From the NCBI RefSeq assembly GCF_000314005.1, contig NZ_JH980292.1, positions 3,756,121-3,820,120 on the forward strand: a stretch of 64,000 bases of DNA, given 5' to 3'. Below the pieces are notes generated by a model, which was not told the origin of the DNA, searched no databases, and was given only the letters and a program-made list of their open reading frames with translations. Below, piece by piece: positions 34,097 to 43,375 of this stretch. The stretch is from Spirulina subsalsa PCC 9445 (GTDB taxonomy: Bacteria > Cyanobacteriota > Cyanobacteriia > Cyanobacteriales > Spirulinaceae). The position numbers were made by a program, and so were the translations under genes. Numbering within the stretch: position 1 is the first letter of the stretch; each line of letters begins with the position of its first letter.

Positions 34097-37000
34097 ATGT
34101 ACGTTTATCGCACCGACACTTTTAATGAGCAGGTTCTAGAAAAGGGGGTGGGGGATCATGTGGATCGCCTCTGTGAAGACCTCAAAACGATGAATTTAGA
34201 GCAGGTTCTCGCCCGTTTTGAGCGGGTTTATCCCTATCTGAAGCGTAAGGAGGGGAATTTACGCCTGATTGCGCGGATTCGACGCATTGGGGGGGAACCG
34301 GTTCTCTGTTGGTTAAAGGTGTTTCGTCGGGGCGATCGCGAATATGAGGAGTTTTTGCGCGATCGCGAAAATTTTGCCAATCATGCGCTGGAAAGTCAAA
34401 TCAAGGAGGGACACCTCTGGCAATGGTTGAATCAACAAAAGACGGCGACTCTCAATTTACACGCGATCGCTACCCCCCTGCCCGATGAGTTGCGCCCTTG
34501 GTTAGATCGTCCCAGTTTACGCATGGATTTAACGGGGGTGGTAATTTATGAAAGTGAGGTCTGGTTAACGCGCTTCATGACTCCCGAAATTCAAGCCCGG
34601 TGGATGACGTTTAATCGGCTGATTGCGGACTTGGCGGATAGTATCGAGAACATGGGAGAGGCTACCCCCTGGCCAGGTATTCAACGCTATCAAGAGGGGG
34701 ATTGCTGGGTTTTCTATCAACAAATTACCACCCTAGAACCCCCAGAACGGAACATTTTGTTACTTTTGACCCTTTTTGCCCATTCCCCTAGCTCAGAGGA
34801 GCTACAAGAGGACTTACAGGCGATTTTTGGGGAGGATACCCCCCCCCAATCTCCCTTGAATTTTGATGAATTAAGTGCGATCGCCCGTCGTGCTTACCCC
34901 AGTTATTTATTAGCCGATGAACGCCACTGGTTAGCCATTGAAAAAGACGAAATGGCTAATCTCGCACTCTCTGCCGAAGAAGAGGCTATTTTACATGATG
35001 TTTCTACCAGCAAACCCTCTTTACCCCTCTTTTTAAACGGACAAGCTGGCAGTGGAAAATCTACCCTTTTATTCCATCTATTCGCCGACTATGCCCACCG
35101 CCATCTCCGGGAACGTCAACAACAAAAACGACGACTTTTAGACAAACCCCATCCCCTCTTTTTAGCCTATAACAACCGTCTTTTAAAAGTCGCTCAAGAG
35201 CGAGTGATTCCCCTTTTAGCCTCTCATCACCGCTTCCTTGCCAAACGAGGTTATTTAGAAGAATTACCCGATATTCGCCCCTTTTTCCAGTCCTTCCGTA
35301 GCTTCCTCCGTAACTTATTGCCTTTGGAAGAACGGGACTATTTTAATGATGCCAATTATATCTCATTTCATCAATTTAGACAACTGTTTTATAAAACCAC
35401 TTGGCGGGACTATACCCCCGAACAGTGCTGGCAAGTTATCCGCACCTTTATTAAAGGGTATCATTTAGACGAACGGGATAGTTATTTAGAACCAGAAGAC
35501 TATCAAGAAATTCCCAAAAAAGAGCGCACCGTTACCCCAGAACTCTTTGAGCAAATCCATGAAACCGTGTGGAGATGGTATGATCATCATCTCAAAGAAA
35601 CCGGAAAATGGGATGATCAAGACTTAATTCGTCGGGTGTTGCAACTCAAATGTTATAAAGCCGAATATACCGCCATTTTCTGTGATGAAGCCCAAGACTT
35701 CACCCGTTTAGAATTACAGTTAATTATGCGCCTGTCGGTACTTTCCGAATATGACTTAGAACATCAACATATTGAAAGTTTACCCTTTGCCTTTGCGGGA
35801 GATCCCCTACAAACACTCAACCCCACGGGCTTCCGTTGGACGAGTTTAAAAGCCGCGTTTTATAATGAAGTGATTACCACCCTTTCCCCCACTGGGCAAC
35901 TTGACCTAGAAATGAACTTTGCGGAGTTAGAATGTAATTATCGTTCAACTCCCGCTATTGTGGGACTTAATAACTTAATTCAACTCTGGCGGCGGGTATT
36001 ATTTGACCTGCCAGAAATTAACCCCCAAAAAGCCCGCAGACATGGAGATTTTCCCATCCAGAAACTCATCTTAGGGGAAAATATCGCCCCTGATGAATTA
36101 CAAGATTATTTGCAGGATACCATCATCATTGTTCCCTGTGATCAAGGGGGAGAAGCGGATTATATTCAACAGGATTACTTACTTTCTAATCTCTGTCACT
36201 CTCGCCCCCAACAGGGCTTTTCTCCTTGGAATGTTCTGAGTGCGATTACGGCCAAGGGATTGGAATTTAAGCAGGTAATTTTATATAAGTTTGGGGAGGC
36301 CTGCCATCGGGATGTCTGGACAATTTCTGAGAGTCATTCCGAAGAGGTTAAGTTCTTTTTCAATAAACTCTATGTGGCCACCAGTCGGGCAACGGAACGG
36401 TTGTTTGTTGTAGACACTCCCCTGGGTGATCAACGACTCTGGCGCTATGGCAGTCATGAGTTAGAATTAGAGCGGTTTTTAACCCGTTTAGCTGATGAGG
36501 AAGAACGGGAAAAATGGCAGAATCGGGTTTACTTGTTTGGGGTGAGTAATGGGATTGCGGCCATGAGTGCGGATAATATTGCGGCCATTGCCCTAACGTT
36601 TGAAACCGAGGGCATTAATAGCGAAAATCCCGATCTCCTGCGTCGCGCACAGGCGGCTTATGAACAGATTGGTGATGAATTTAAGGCGGTATCTTGTGAG
36701 GCTTGGGCGTTAAAATTAGAGGAGCATTACCAAGAGGCGGGGAAATTATTCCAAGGGGTGGAAAATTGGGCGGAAGCGTGGAATTGTTTCTGGGCAGGGA
36801 TGAACTGGGAGGAGCTTTGGGCGTGGTATAATCATCCGGGGGAGGTGGAGAAAAAAGCCCAAACGATGCGCCCTCTGGTGGAGTTTTTAGCGACGGATCA
36901 ACCCACTTTTAAGCAGATTGAACAGTTGACAGATTTGTTCTGTCAGGAAGTGGCGGCCAATACTCTCGATAGTCACCGTTTCCAAGCCCAATGGCAAATA

Positions 37001-38383
37001 GCAATTCAAGGCTATGCTCAGGCCATTGAGAAGATTTTAGAGCCTGCTGGGGAGGTAGAACGGGAACAGTGGCAACAATTCGGAGAAGTTTTAGCCCATT
37101 TGGTCACGGGGAAGGATCCTAGAATGTGTGCTTTAGCGGGGGATTGTTTCTATCGGGCGAAAAACTATGAACAAGCGGTTCACTGTTGGGATAGGATCGA
37201 TCAGACGGCAACCTTAGATTATCAACTAGCAAAAGCGGCAATTGTGGGACTTCCTGAGAGTTTAGAATATTGGGCGCACGCTCAACAATTTGGTCATATT
37301 CTGACGGCATGGCACGGCGAAAATCAACCCCGTACTCCGGATTGGTTAACCTATGTGGGGCCGGCGTTAGAATCGAGTCAACTCTGGTTAGAGGCTTTGT
37401 TAGTGTATGCGGAGTTGGGGAATCGGGACAAGGTGGGGTTTTGTTTGGAACAGGCGATCGCCGCAGGGGAACACAAAGTCGCCCTTCAGTCGGTGTTGTC
37501 TGATGAAATCGAACATCACCAATGGGGGGAGGCGATCGCACTTTTAGAAAAATATCCCCTTCCCGGAGAGGAACAAGTGGCGTTAACCGGATGGTTTGCC
37601 CAACAGTTGGCCTATTCTGAATTAACCCCAGATCAACTCTCTAAGGACGTACAACGGCAGTATCAACAGGTCTTGAAGGATTATATCCTCCTGCACCCTG
37701 ACTGGTCTTTATGGCTCTCTGTGCCGCAATTGGGCGTTACCTTAGAACGAGTGGGTATTTTAGGCGATATTTTGGACTATTACGACCGTTACACCCAGCA
37801 TGAGGAGGCAGAGATTGCTGATTTTGCCCGTCATCGTTGGTTAGCCAATAAGAAAACCCAAGAAGAGGACTTTAGTCAACAGGGACAAGTGAAAAAAGCC
37901 CTCAAAAGTCGGGCTGATTTGCAGCGTAAATCCCAACAGTGGGGGATTGCCTTAGATCACCTCTCTCGTCCGATTCCGGTTCCTCCCGATGCCACTCCGA
38001 CGGTCCCTTCTCCCCCCCCCAGTGACAGCGACACCTCGATTCAAGGACTCCCCCCGGATGTGGTGATTGAGTCTGTGCAACCGAATATTCTCAGTTTTCA
38101 GGTGCGTCATTTGCTATTCCGGGTGATGCCCTTGACCCAACAGGTGTTAATTTTGGATCAATTAGGCGATCGCGAATTGCGCATTGATGCCCACCTGCAA
38201 CAAATCACCCTCGGCAGTTTCACCCTCCACACCCAAGGTCAAAGTAACTTATTATTCAGTGATAGCAGTGGTAGCTATAGCGGAATTTTACTCTGTCACG
38301 AGTCCCCCCCCCGTCTCGAAATTACCATTCAGGCGATCGCCAACAAAATCGTCATCCCCTTTACCTGTTCGCACCCCAAATAA
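34097..38383 (+). CDS. Giant UvrD-like SF1 helicase with long helical C-terminal region
   Basis: A 1428-residue protein. Residues 1-290 are an unrecognised N-terminal region with a basic beta-rich patch (KEGNLRLIARIRR, VLCWLKVFRRGDREYEEF). Residues about 310-775 are a superfamily 1 helicase: Walker A GQAGSGKST (315-323), Walker B FCDEAQDF (about 530), FAGDPLQTL, NYRSTPAIV (about 613), AKGLEFKQVILY, and motif VI YVATSRATERLFVV (about 761). Residues 800-1280 are TPR-like helical repeats (YEQIGDEFKAVSCEAWALK, FYRAKNYEQAVHCWDRI). A Pro-rich linker (about 1293-1310) leads to a small beta domain. It is much longer than UvrD/Rep. 102 bp after the PLD gene and 55 bp before a DNA methylase gene. A defence role is inferred from context. 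Confidence 0.88.
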   Translation: MYVYRTDTFNEQVLEKGVGDHVDRLCEDLKTMNLEQVLARFERVYPYLKRKEGNLRLIARIRRIGGEPVLCWLKVFRRGDREYEEFLRDRENFANHALESQIKEGHLWQWLNQQKTATLNLHAIATPLPDELRPWLDRPSLRMDLTGVVIYESEVWLTRFMTPEIQARWMTFNRLIADLADSIENMGEATPWPGIQRYQEGDCWVFYQQITTLEPPERNILLLLTLFAHSPSSEELQEDLQAIFGEDTPPQSPLNFDELSAIARRAYPSYLLADERHWLAIEKDEMANLALSAEEEAILHDVSTSKPSLPLFLNGQAGSGKSTLLFHLFADYAHRHLRERQQQKRRLLDKPHPLFLAYNNRLLKVAQERVIPLLASHHRFLAKRGYLEELPDIRPFFQSFRSFLRNLLPLEERDYFNDANYISFHQFRQLFYKTTWRDYTPEQCWQVIRTFIKGYHLDERDSYLEPEDYQEIPKKERTVTPELFEQIHETVWRWYDHHLKETGKWDDQDLIRRVLQLKCYKAEYTAIFCDEAQDFTRLELQLIMRLSVLSEYDLEHQHIESLPFAFAGDPLQTLNPTGFRWTSLKAAFYNEVITTLSPTGQLDLEMNFAELECNYRSTPAIVGLNNLIQLWRRVLFDLPEINPQKARRHGDFPIQKLILGENIAPDELQDYLQDTIIIVPCDQGGEADYIQQDYLLSNLCHSRPQQGFSPWNVLSAITAKGLEFKQVILYKFGEACHRDVWTISESHSEEVKFFFNKLYVATSRATERLFVVDTPLGDQRLWRYGSHELELERFLTRLADEEEREKWQNRVYLFGVSNGIAAMSADNIAAIALTFETEGINSENPDLLRRAQAAYEQIGDEFKAVSCEAWALKLEEHYQEAGKLFQGVENWAEAWNCFWAGMNWEELWAWYNHPGEVEKKAQTMRPLVEFLATDQPTFKQIEQLTDLFCQEVAANTLDSHRFQAQWQIAIQGYAQAIEKILEPAGEVEREQWQQFGEVLAHLVTGKDPRMCALAGDCFYRAKNYEQAVHCWDRIDQTATLDYQLAKAAIVGLPESLEYWAHAQQFGHILTAWHGENQPRTPDWLTYVGPALESSQLWLEALLVYAELGNRDKVGFCLEQAIAAGEHKVALQSVLSDEIEHHQWGEAIALLEKYPLPGEEQVALTGWFAQQLAYSELTPDQLSKDVQRQYQQVLKDYILLHPDWSLWLSVPQLGVTLERVGILGDILDYYDRYTQHEEAEIADFARHRWLANKKTQEEDFSQQGQVKKALKSRADLQRKSQQWGIALDHLSRPIPVPPDATPTVPSPPPSDSDTSIQGLPPDVVIESVQPNILSFQVRHLLFRVMPLTQQVLILDQLGDRELRIDAHLQQITLGSFTLHTQGQSNLLFSDSSGSYSGILLCHESPPRLEITIQAIANKIVIPFTCSHPK

Positions 38384-38438
38384 AAGATAGGGCTAAAGCC
38401 CAACAACCAGCCAGCCTTTCCTTATTTCCTATCCGCCC

Positions 38439-39521
38439 TTGAACGAGCATAAACCCATAAAATTTATAGATATTTTTGCCGGAATCGGAGGATTTCGTTT
38501 AGGATTTGAACCCGTTGGCTACCACTGTGTTTATTCCTGCGAAAATAACCCCCATTGTCAAACCGTGTATGCTCAAAACTTCGGAGAACATCCCGCCGGA
38601 GACATTACTCAAATTAACCTAGAAAAAATTCCAGATTTTTCGGTTTTAACCGCAGGATTTCCTTGTCAACCCTTTAGTATTTGCGGCAAGCGCGAAGGAT
38701 TTAATGATACCAGAGGGACATTATTCTTTTATGTATGTCAGATCATTAAAACTCATCAACCGACCGTTGTCATTTTAGAAAATGTAAAACACCTATTACA
38801 TCATGATCAGGGCAAAACGTTTGACGTTATTTTATATGCCCTAGAAGATTTAGGCTATCACGTCAACTACAAGCTTTTAAACGCCAAGGATTTTGGCGTA
38901 CCTCAAAATCGAGAGCGGGTGTTTATTGTCGCGTCGTTGTTTAAAAAATTTGATTTTACCAAACTTGAAGCCAATGCCGTCACACCCCAATTAAAAGAAT
39001 ATTTGGTAGAACAAGGAGATTTTGAATATCTCAACCCCGAAGACTATACATTAATTGAAAATCCGAAAAAACAAGACTCTGGTTTAATCTTTGTCGGATA
39101 TCGGAATAAAGGAATTTGGCGCAAAGGCATTCGACCTAATACCAAGCATCTGTCGAGAGTGCATCGCCAACCCAATCGAATCTATTCCATTGAAGGAGTA
39201 CATCCTACTCTTCCCTCTCAAGAAACGTCTGGACGCTTTTTTATTTATTTGCCTGACGAAAAAAGAGTCAGAAAACTAACCCTTAAAGAATGTTATAGAA
39301 TGATGGGTTTTCCTGATGACTTTTCCATTCATTCTAACTCAAGTGAAGCGTACAAACAAGTTGGTAATTCGGTTTGTATTCCGTTAGTTAAAGAACTCGC
39401 TCATCAAATTAAGCAACAGTTTTTTTCTCCCCCGGAAACTTCAGCCAAAAACCAACAGAGGCAAGCCCTTGTTCAAAAAGTGCTGGAGATATTGAAATTT
39501 TTAATCAAAAGATTCGCTTAG
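38439..39521 (+). CDS. DNA (cytosine-5) methyltransferase
   Basis: This 360-residue m5C methyltransferase has all key motifs: I (FIDIFAGIGGFRLGFE), IV with catalytic Cys76 (GFPCQPFS), VI with Glu114 (ILENVKHLL), VIII (VPQNRERVF) and X (YKQVGNSVCIPLV). The target-recognition region (about residues 195-270) is short, so the methylated site cannot be predicted. No restriction enzyme gene is beside it. The frame begins with TTG at 38439 and no ATG is available upstream of motif I. It is 55 bp after the giant helicase gene and on the same strand. It could protect host DNA in a helicase-nuclease system or be an orphan methylase. Confidence 0.93.
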   Translation: MNEHKPIKFIDIFAGIGGFRLGFEPVGYHCVYSCENNPHCQTVYAQNFGEHPAGDITQINLEKIPDFSVLTAGFPCQPFSICGKREGFNDTRGTLFFYVCQIIKTHQPTVVILENVKHLLHHDQGKTFDVILYALEDLGYHVNYKLLNAKDFGVPQNRERVFIVASLFKKFDFTKLEANAVTPQLKEYLVEQGDFEYLNPEDYTLIENPKKQDSGLIFVGYRNKGIWRKGIRPNTKHLSRVHRQPNRIYSIEGVHPTLPSQETSGRFFIYLPDEKRVRKLTLKECYRMMGFPDDFSIHSNSSEAYKQVGNSVCIPLVKELAHQIKQQFFSPPETSAKNQQRQALVQKVLEILKFLIKRFA

Positions 39522-39713
39522 AATTCATAACGTTTTTTAGTTAAATAGCTATTTTCAGGTGTAAAGATTTCATGAAGTTTATTTTTATTCATAAAATCCA
39601 ACGGGTTTCATGTAGTAATGAATCATTAATGATTCCTCCCCCCACTCTCCCCAGCAATTTCAGTGAGAAAATAGAACATGGATTTAGAAAACGCTTAAGG
39701 ATTGCCACCTGTT

Positions 39714-41816
39714 ATGAAAACCCTGAAAACCACCGCCACAGTCACCGCCGATGGGATGTTAATTGCCAGAACGCCCAATGTGTCTCCGGGCGGTTATCAG
39801 GCCGTGATTGCGCTGGATAACCCCAGTAGTGCGCCGCTTTTCCCGGATATTCGAGGCCATTGGGCGCAACCGTTTATTGAGGCTTTGGCGAGGCAAGGGA
39901 TTATCACTGGGTTTCCCGATGGCACGTTTCGCCCCAATCAAGCGGTCAATCGGGCGCAGTTTGCGGCTTTGATTCAAGCGGCGTTAAGGCGGCCGGCGGT
40001 GCGGCCAGCGATTCAATTTAGAGATGTGGCGGGGACATTTTGGGCGGCTCAAGCGATTAATAATGCTTACACGATGGGCTTTATTTCGGGGTTCCCGAAT
40101 CAAGAGTTTCGCCCCCATCTGGAAATCCCTAAAGTTCAGGTATTGGTGGCTTTGGCGAATGGTTTAAGGATTGAACTGCCCCACATCCCGGATGTGAATT
40201 TAACGGACTATTATCTTGATGCGGCGAGCATTCCGGCCTATGCGATTGAACCACTTAAAAATGCTACTCGCGCCAGTTTGGTGGTGAATCATCCCAATGT
40301 GAGGCAATTAAGCCCTAATCAGCCCGCGACGAGGGGGGAAGTGGCGGCGATGATTTATCAGGCGATGGTTTACTCTGGGCAGGTGGGGGATATTTTCTCT
40401 AATTTTATTGTCAGTCCTCCCCAACCGGCGACGGTGGCGGTGAGTCATCAACGGGAGTTTCGCGGGGTGTGGGTTCCGGCGATTTGGAATCGGACGTTCC
40501 CCTCAAAACGGGGGATGTCTACAGCCGAACAACAGGCAGAAATTCGGAAAATTGCTGATGCGATTCGGGATGTGAAGTTAAATGCGGTTTGTGTGCAGAT
40601 TCGCCCGGAAGGGGATGCGCTGTACGCGTCGGGGCGTGAACCTTGGACGGCTTGGTTGTCGGGGGTTCAGGGACAACCGCCCCATCCGTTCTATGATCCG
40701 TTGGAGATGTGGATTCAAGAATGCCATGCGCGCAATATTGAGTTTCACGCTTGGTTTAATCCTTACCGGGCGAGGAGTGGCAATCAAACCTATACGACGA
40801 TTCCTCCCCATATTGGGGCGGTTCATCCCGAAGCGGTTTTGAAGTATGGCAATGAGGAATGGATGGATCCGGGTCAGCAGGTGGTGATTGACCGGACTTG
40901 TGAGGTGATTCTGGATGTGGTGCGTCGTTATGATGTGGATGGGATCCAGATTGACGATTATATCTATCCTTACCCGATTCAGGGGGTGCCGTTCCCGGAT
41001 CAGGAGACGTATCGGGCTTATCAGGAGCAGGGGGGGACGTTATCGTTAGCGAATTGGCGCAGGGATAATGTGAATCGTTTGGTGGAACGTTTGGCGCGGG
41101 AGATTCGGCAGGCGAAAGCTCATGTGAAGTTTGGGATTAGTCCGTTTGGGATTTATCGTCCGGGGGAACCGGAGGGGATTCGGGGGTTGAGTCAGTTTGA
41201 TGATCTCTATTCGGATCCGAAAAAGTGGTTGGCGGAGGGCTGGGTGGATTATATGGCACCTCAGTTGTACTGGAAGATTGACCCTCCAGCGCAAAGTTAT
41301 CCGGTTCTGTTGAAGTGGTGGACGGATAATAATCCGAGGGGGGCGCATATTTATGTAGGAAATAATGTGGCGCGTTTGTCTAGTAATACTTGGGATGTGA
41401 ATGAGTTTGAACGGCAGGTGGAGATTACGCGGGGGATGGCGAATCAACGGGCGCTGGGCAATATTTTTTATTATATGAGTCCGTTTCTGGAGAATTGGCA
41501 GGGGTTGACGGAGGCGTTTAAGAGCCGGGTTTATGTGAAACCGGCGTTGGTGCCGTTGATGGCAGGGAAACCGAGTCAACCGCCGATGATTCCGGCTCGG
41601 GTGCGGGTGGTGAATGGTCAGTTGTCGTGGGATGCGACGAATGTGGGGGAGGTGCGGGCTTGGTCGTTGTATCAACAGGTTTCAGGTCGTTGGGAGTTAC
41701 GGGATATTTTGCCGTCTGGCACGCGCCGGGTGACGGTTCCGGCGGGGACTTATGGGGTGTCTACGGTGAATCGTTTGGGGGTGGAAAGTGAGGCGGTGGT
41801 GGTAACGGTGCGGTAA
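39714..41816 (+). CDS. SLH-domain GHL10 (DUF187) glycoside hydrolase-like protein
   Basis: The protein is about 700 residues long. Residues 1-36 (MKTLKTTATVTADGMLIART and on) look like the small beta domain of cyanobacterial AbrB-like/antitoxin-type proteins rather than a signal peptide. Three SLH modules follow (PDIRGHWAQPFIEALARQG, FRDVAGTFWAAQAIN, and a third to about residue 225). From about 248 comes a GHL10 TIM-barrel (FRGVWVPAIWNRTFPSK, CVQIRPEGDALY, WFNPYR, DGIQIDDYIYPYP, APQLYWKID), ending in a fibronectin-like domain. GHL10 proteins are predicted cell-wall glycosidases. With SLH modules it should sit in the envelope, so the lack of a clear signal peptide is odd. ATG 39714 is preferred to TTG 39702. 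Confidence 0.87.
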   Translation: MKTLKTTATVTADGMLIARTPNVSPGGYQAVIALDNPSSAPLFPDIRGHWAQPFIEALARQGIITGFPDGTFRPNQAVNRAQFAALIQAALRRPAVRPAIQFRDVAGTFWAAQAINNAYTMGFISGFPNQEFRPHLEIPKVQVLVALANGLRIELPHIPDVNLTDYYLDAASIPAYAIEPLKNATRASLVVNHPNVRQLSPNQPATRGEVAAMIYQAMVYSGQVGDIFSNFIVSPPQPATVAVSHQREFRGVWVPAIWNRTFPSKRGMSTAEQQAEIRKIADAIRDVKLNAVCVQIRPEGDALYASGREPWTAWLSGVQGQPPHPFYDPLEMWIQECHARNIEFHAWFNPYRARSGNQTYTTIPPHIGAVHPEAVLKYGNEEWMDPGQQVVIDRTCEVILDVVRRYDVDGIQIDDYIYPYPIQGVPFPDQETYRAYQEQGGTLSLANWRRDNVNRLVERLAREIRQAKAHVKFGISPFGIYRPGEPEGIRGLSQFDDLYSDPKKWLAEGWVDYMAPQLYWKIDPPAQSYPVLLKWWTDNNPRGAHIYVGNNVARLSSNTWDVNEFERQVEITRGMANQRALGNIFYYMSPFLENWQGLTEAFKSRVYVKPALVPLMAGKPSQPPMIPARVRVVNGQLSWDATNVGEVRAWSLYQQVSGRWELRDILPSGTRRVTVPAGTYGVSTVNRLGVESEAVVVTVR

Positions 41817-41881
41817 TGGTGGTTTTTCTGGGTCGGGGTGTGTTGGGTTTTGCCTCGACTGTCCATTGATGGGAGGTTGTG

Positions 41882-43030
41882 ATGCGTTTATTCTACGGTT
41901 TGGCGCTGGTGTTGGGTTTGACGGGATGGGGGGGGGCTGTGTTGGCGCAGTCTGTGCCGACGGGGTTACGTTGTGAGGGGGTGGAGATGCCGTCGGTGGT
42001 TGAGGAGCCGATGGATGGGGTGAGGGTGGGGGATTTTCGCTTGTGTGGGGGAGATGTGGCGGGGGCGATCGCGGCTTATAAGGAGGTTTTGGCGCAATTG
42101 TTGCCGGAACAGGGGATGGAGGGGGTTTATGTGCGGTTACGGTTAGCCCGGGCGTTGGTGGTGGCGGGTGAGTTGGAGGGGGCTTGGGGGATGTATCGGG
42201 GGGCTATTGCTCAAGATCCGTTCTATGGTCGAATTTTGGATGATCGTCAGTACACTCCTTTGGGGGAACCGGTGACGGATGGGGGGGTGGAGGGGGAGGC
42301 GAATAAGGCTCCGGTGTTTGTAGAGGGACCGGTGGATGCGATCGCCTATTTTGAATTAGGTTGGGCGTTAGAACAAGGAGAACGCTGGACTCAGGCGGTG
42401 GAAGCCTATCAAAAAGCCCTAGAAATTAACCCCCAGTTTGCCTTTGCTTACAATCGCCTCGGATATACTCTATTTCGTTTAGAAGACTATGAGTCAGCCC
42501 AGGCCGCTTTAGAACGAGCGCTCGACCTCAACCCAGAATTAGTCTGGGCTTATTATGATTTGGGCTATCTTTTCACGTGGATTCATCAAGCTAATTTAGC
42601 CTTTCCTCTATTTCGTCAGGTGGTGGAGTTCCACACAGCCTTACAGCCGTTTACTGATGATGATAAGGACGCCATTGTTTATCAAATGATTGCTGATGTT
42701 TTCATGGAACAAGGCACCTTTGCCCCGGCTGCCCAAGCTTATGAACAAGCGATTTTCTTAGCCCCCCAACAAAGTTGGGTCTATTTCCGTTTGGGGGTGG
42801 CTTTTTTGAACTTAGAGCAGGAATCCAAGGCAAGGGAGGCGTTCCGTGAGGCCTTATCCCGCTTACCCCATGATGTTATTCCCGATAACAACACAATGGC
42901 GTTAGATTTAGCCCAAGCGTTAATCTTTGAACAGCAATGGACAAGAGCAAAAGCGGTGATTGAGGAGGTGTTACGGCGATATCCCAATTCTATTCGAGGC
43001 CAACAATTGTTAGAACAAGTCGAGCGTTAG
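41882..43030 (+). CDS. Exported TPR-repeat protein
   Basis: This 382-residue protein has a signal peptide (LALVLGLTGWGGAVLAQS). About seven TPR motifs follow, including the consensus AIAAYKEVLAQLLP, AVEAYQKALEINPQFAFAY, AQAALERALDLNPELVWAY and AAQAYEQAIFLAPQQSWVY. Such proteins are periplasmic scaffolds, and no partner is implied by the surroundings. The ATG at 41882 follows GGGAGG. A GTG three bases upstream is the same frame. The first third is strikingly G-rich on the coding strand (GGGGG runs) compared with the rest. Confidence 0.8.
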   Translation: MRLFYGLALVLGLTGWGGAVLAQSVPTGLRCEGVEMPSVVEEPMDGVRVGDFRLCGGDVAGAIAAYKEVLAQLLPEQGMEGVYVRLRLARALVVAGELEGAWGMYRGAIAQDPFYGRILDDRQYTPLGEPVTDGGVEGEANKAPVFVEGPVDAIAYFELGWALEQGERWTQAVEAYQKALEINPQFAFAYNRLGYTLFRLEDYESAQAALERALDLNPELVWAYYDLGYLFTWIHQANLAFPLFRQVVEFHTALQPFTDDDKDAIVYQMIADVFMEQGTFAPAAQAYEQAIFLAPQQSWVYFRLGVAFLNLEQESKAREAFREALSRLPHDVIPDNNTMALDLAQALIFEQQWTRAKAVIEEVLRRYPNSIRGQQLLEQVER

Positions 43031-43375
43031 CGTTGAGCAATCTTGTGAACTCCAGTGATCAAAGATTCCGGCTTATTAAGCACAGTCCTTGGTTATAGAC
43101 TTCACAAGCAGAGTGGCTGTACTTGATGGTATGGTTAAAAGCTCTATATTGGGACAAATCCAGTTCTCCGAATTCATACCGAGTCAGAATGGCCACTTTA
43201 ATACGAATTGCTACGCTACGCTATAATCAGGACAGCATAGAAACTTTCTCAAATTGATTAGAGGTCTTATCCCATTAGGTTAAAACTTCTGTACCACTGC
43301 AAAAGAAAGGCTATCAGAGGTTTCTGTTTATAAGCTGTTGACAGTAACGTAACTAAAGACACCGCAATCAGAATT
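43031..43375. other. Gene-free stretch upstream of the DUF262 gene
   Basis: This 345-bp AT-rich stretch has no supported ORF. A TATAAT-like hexamer at about 43211 and a TTGACA at about 43337 are isolated words without a good partner at 17 bp. It probably holds the promoter of the DUF262 gene. Confidence 0.4.
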
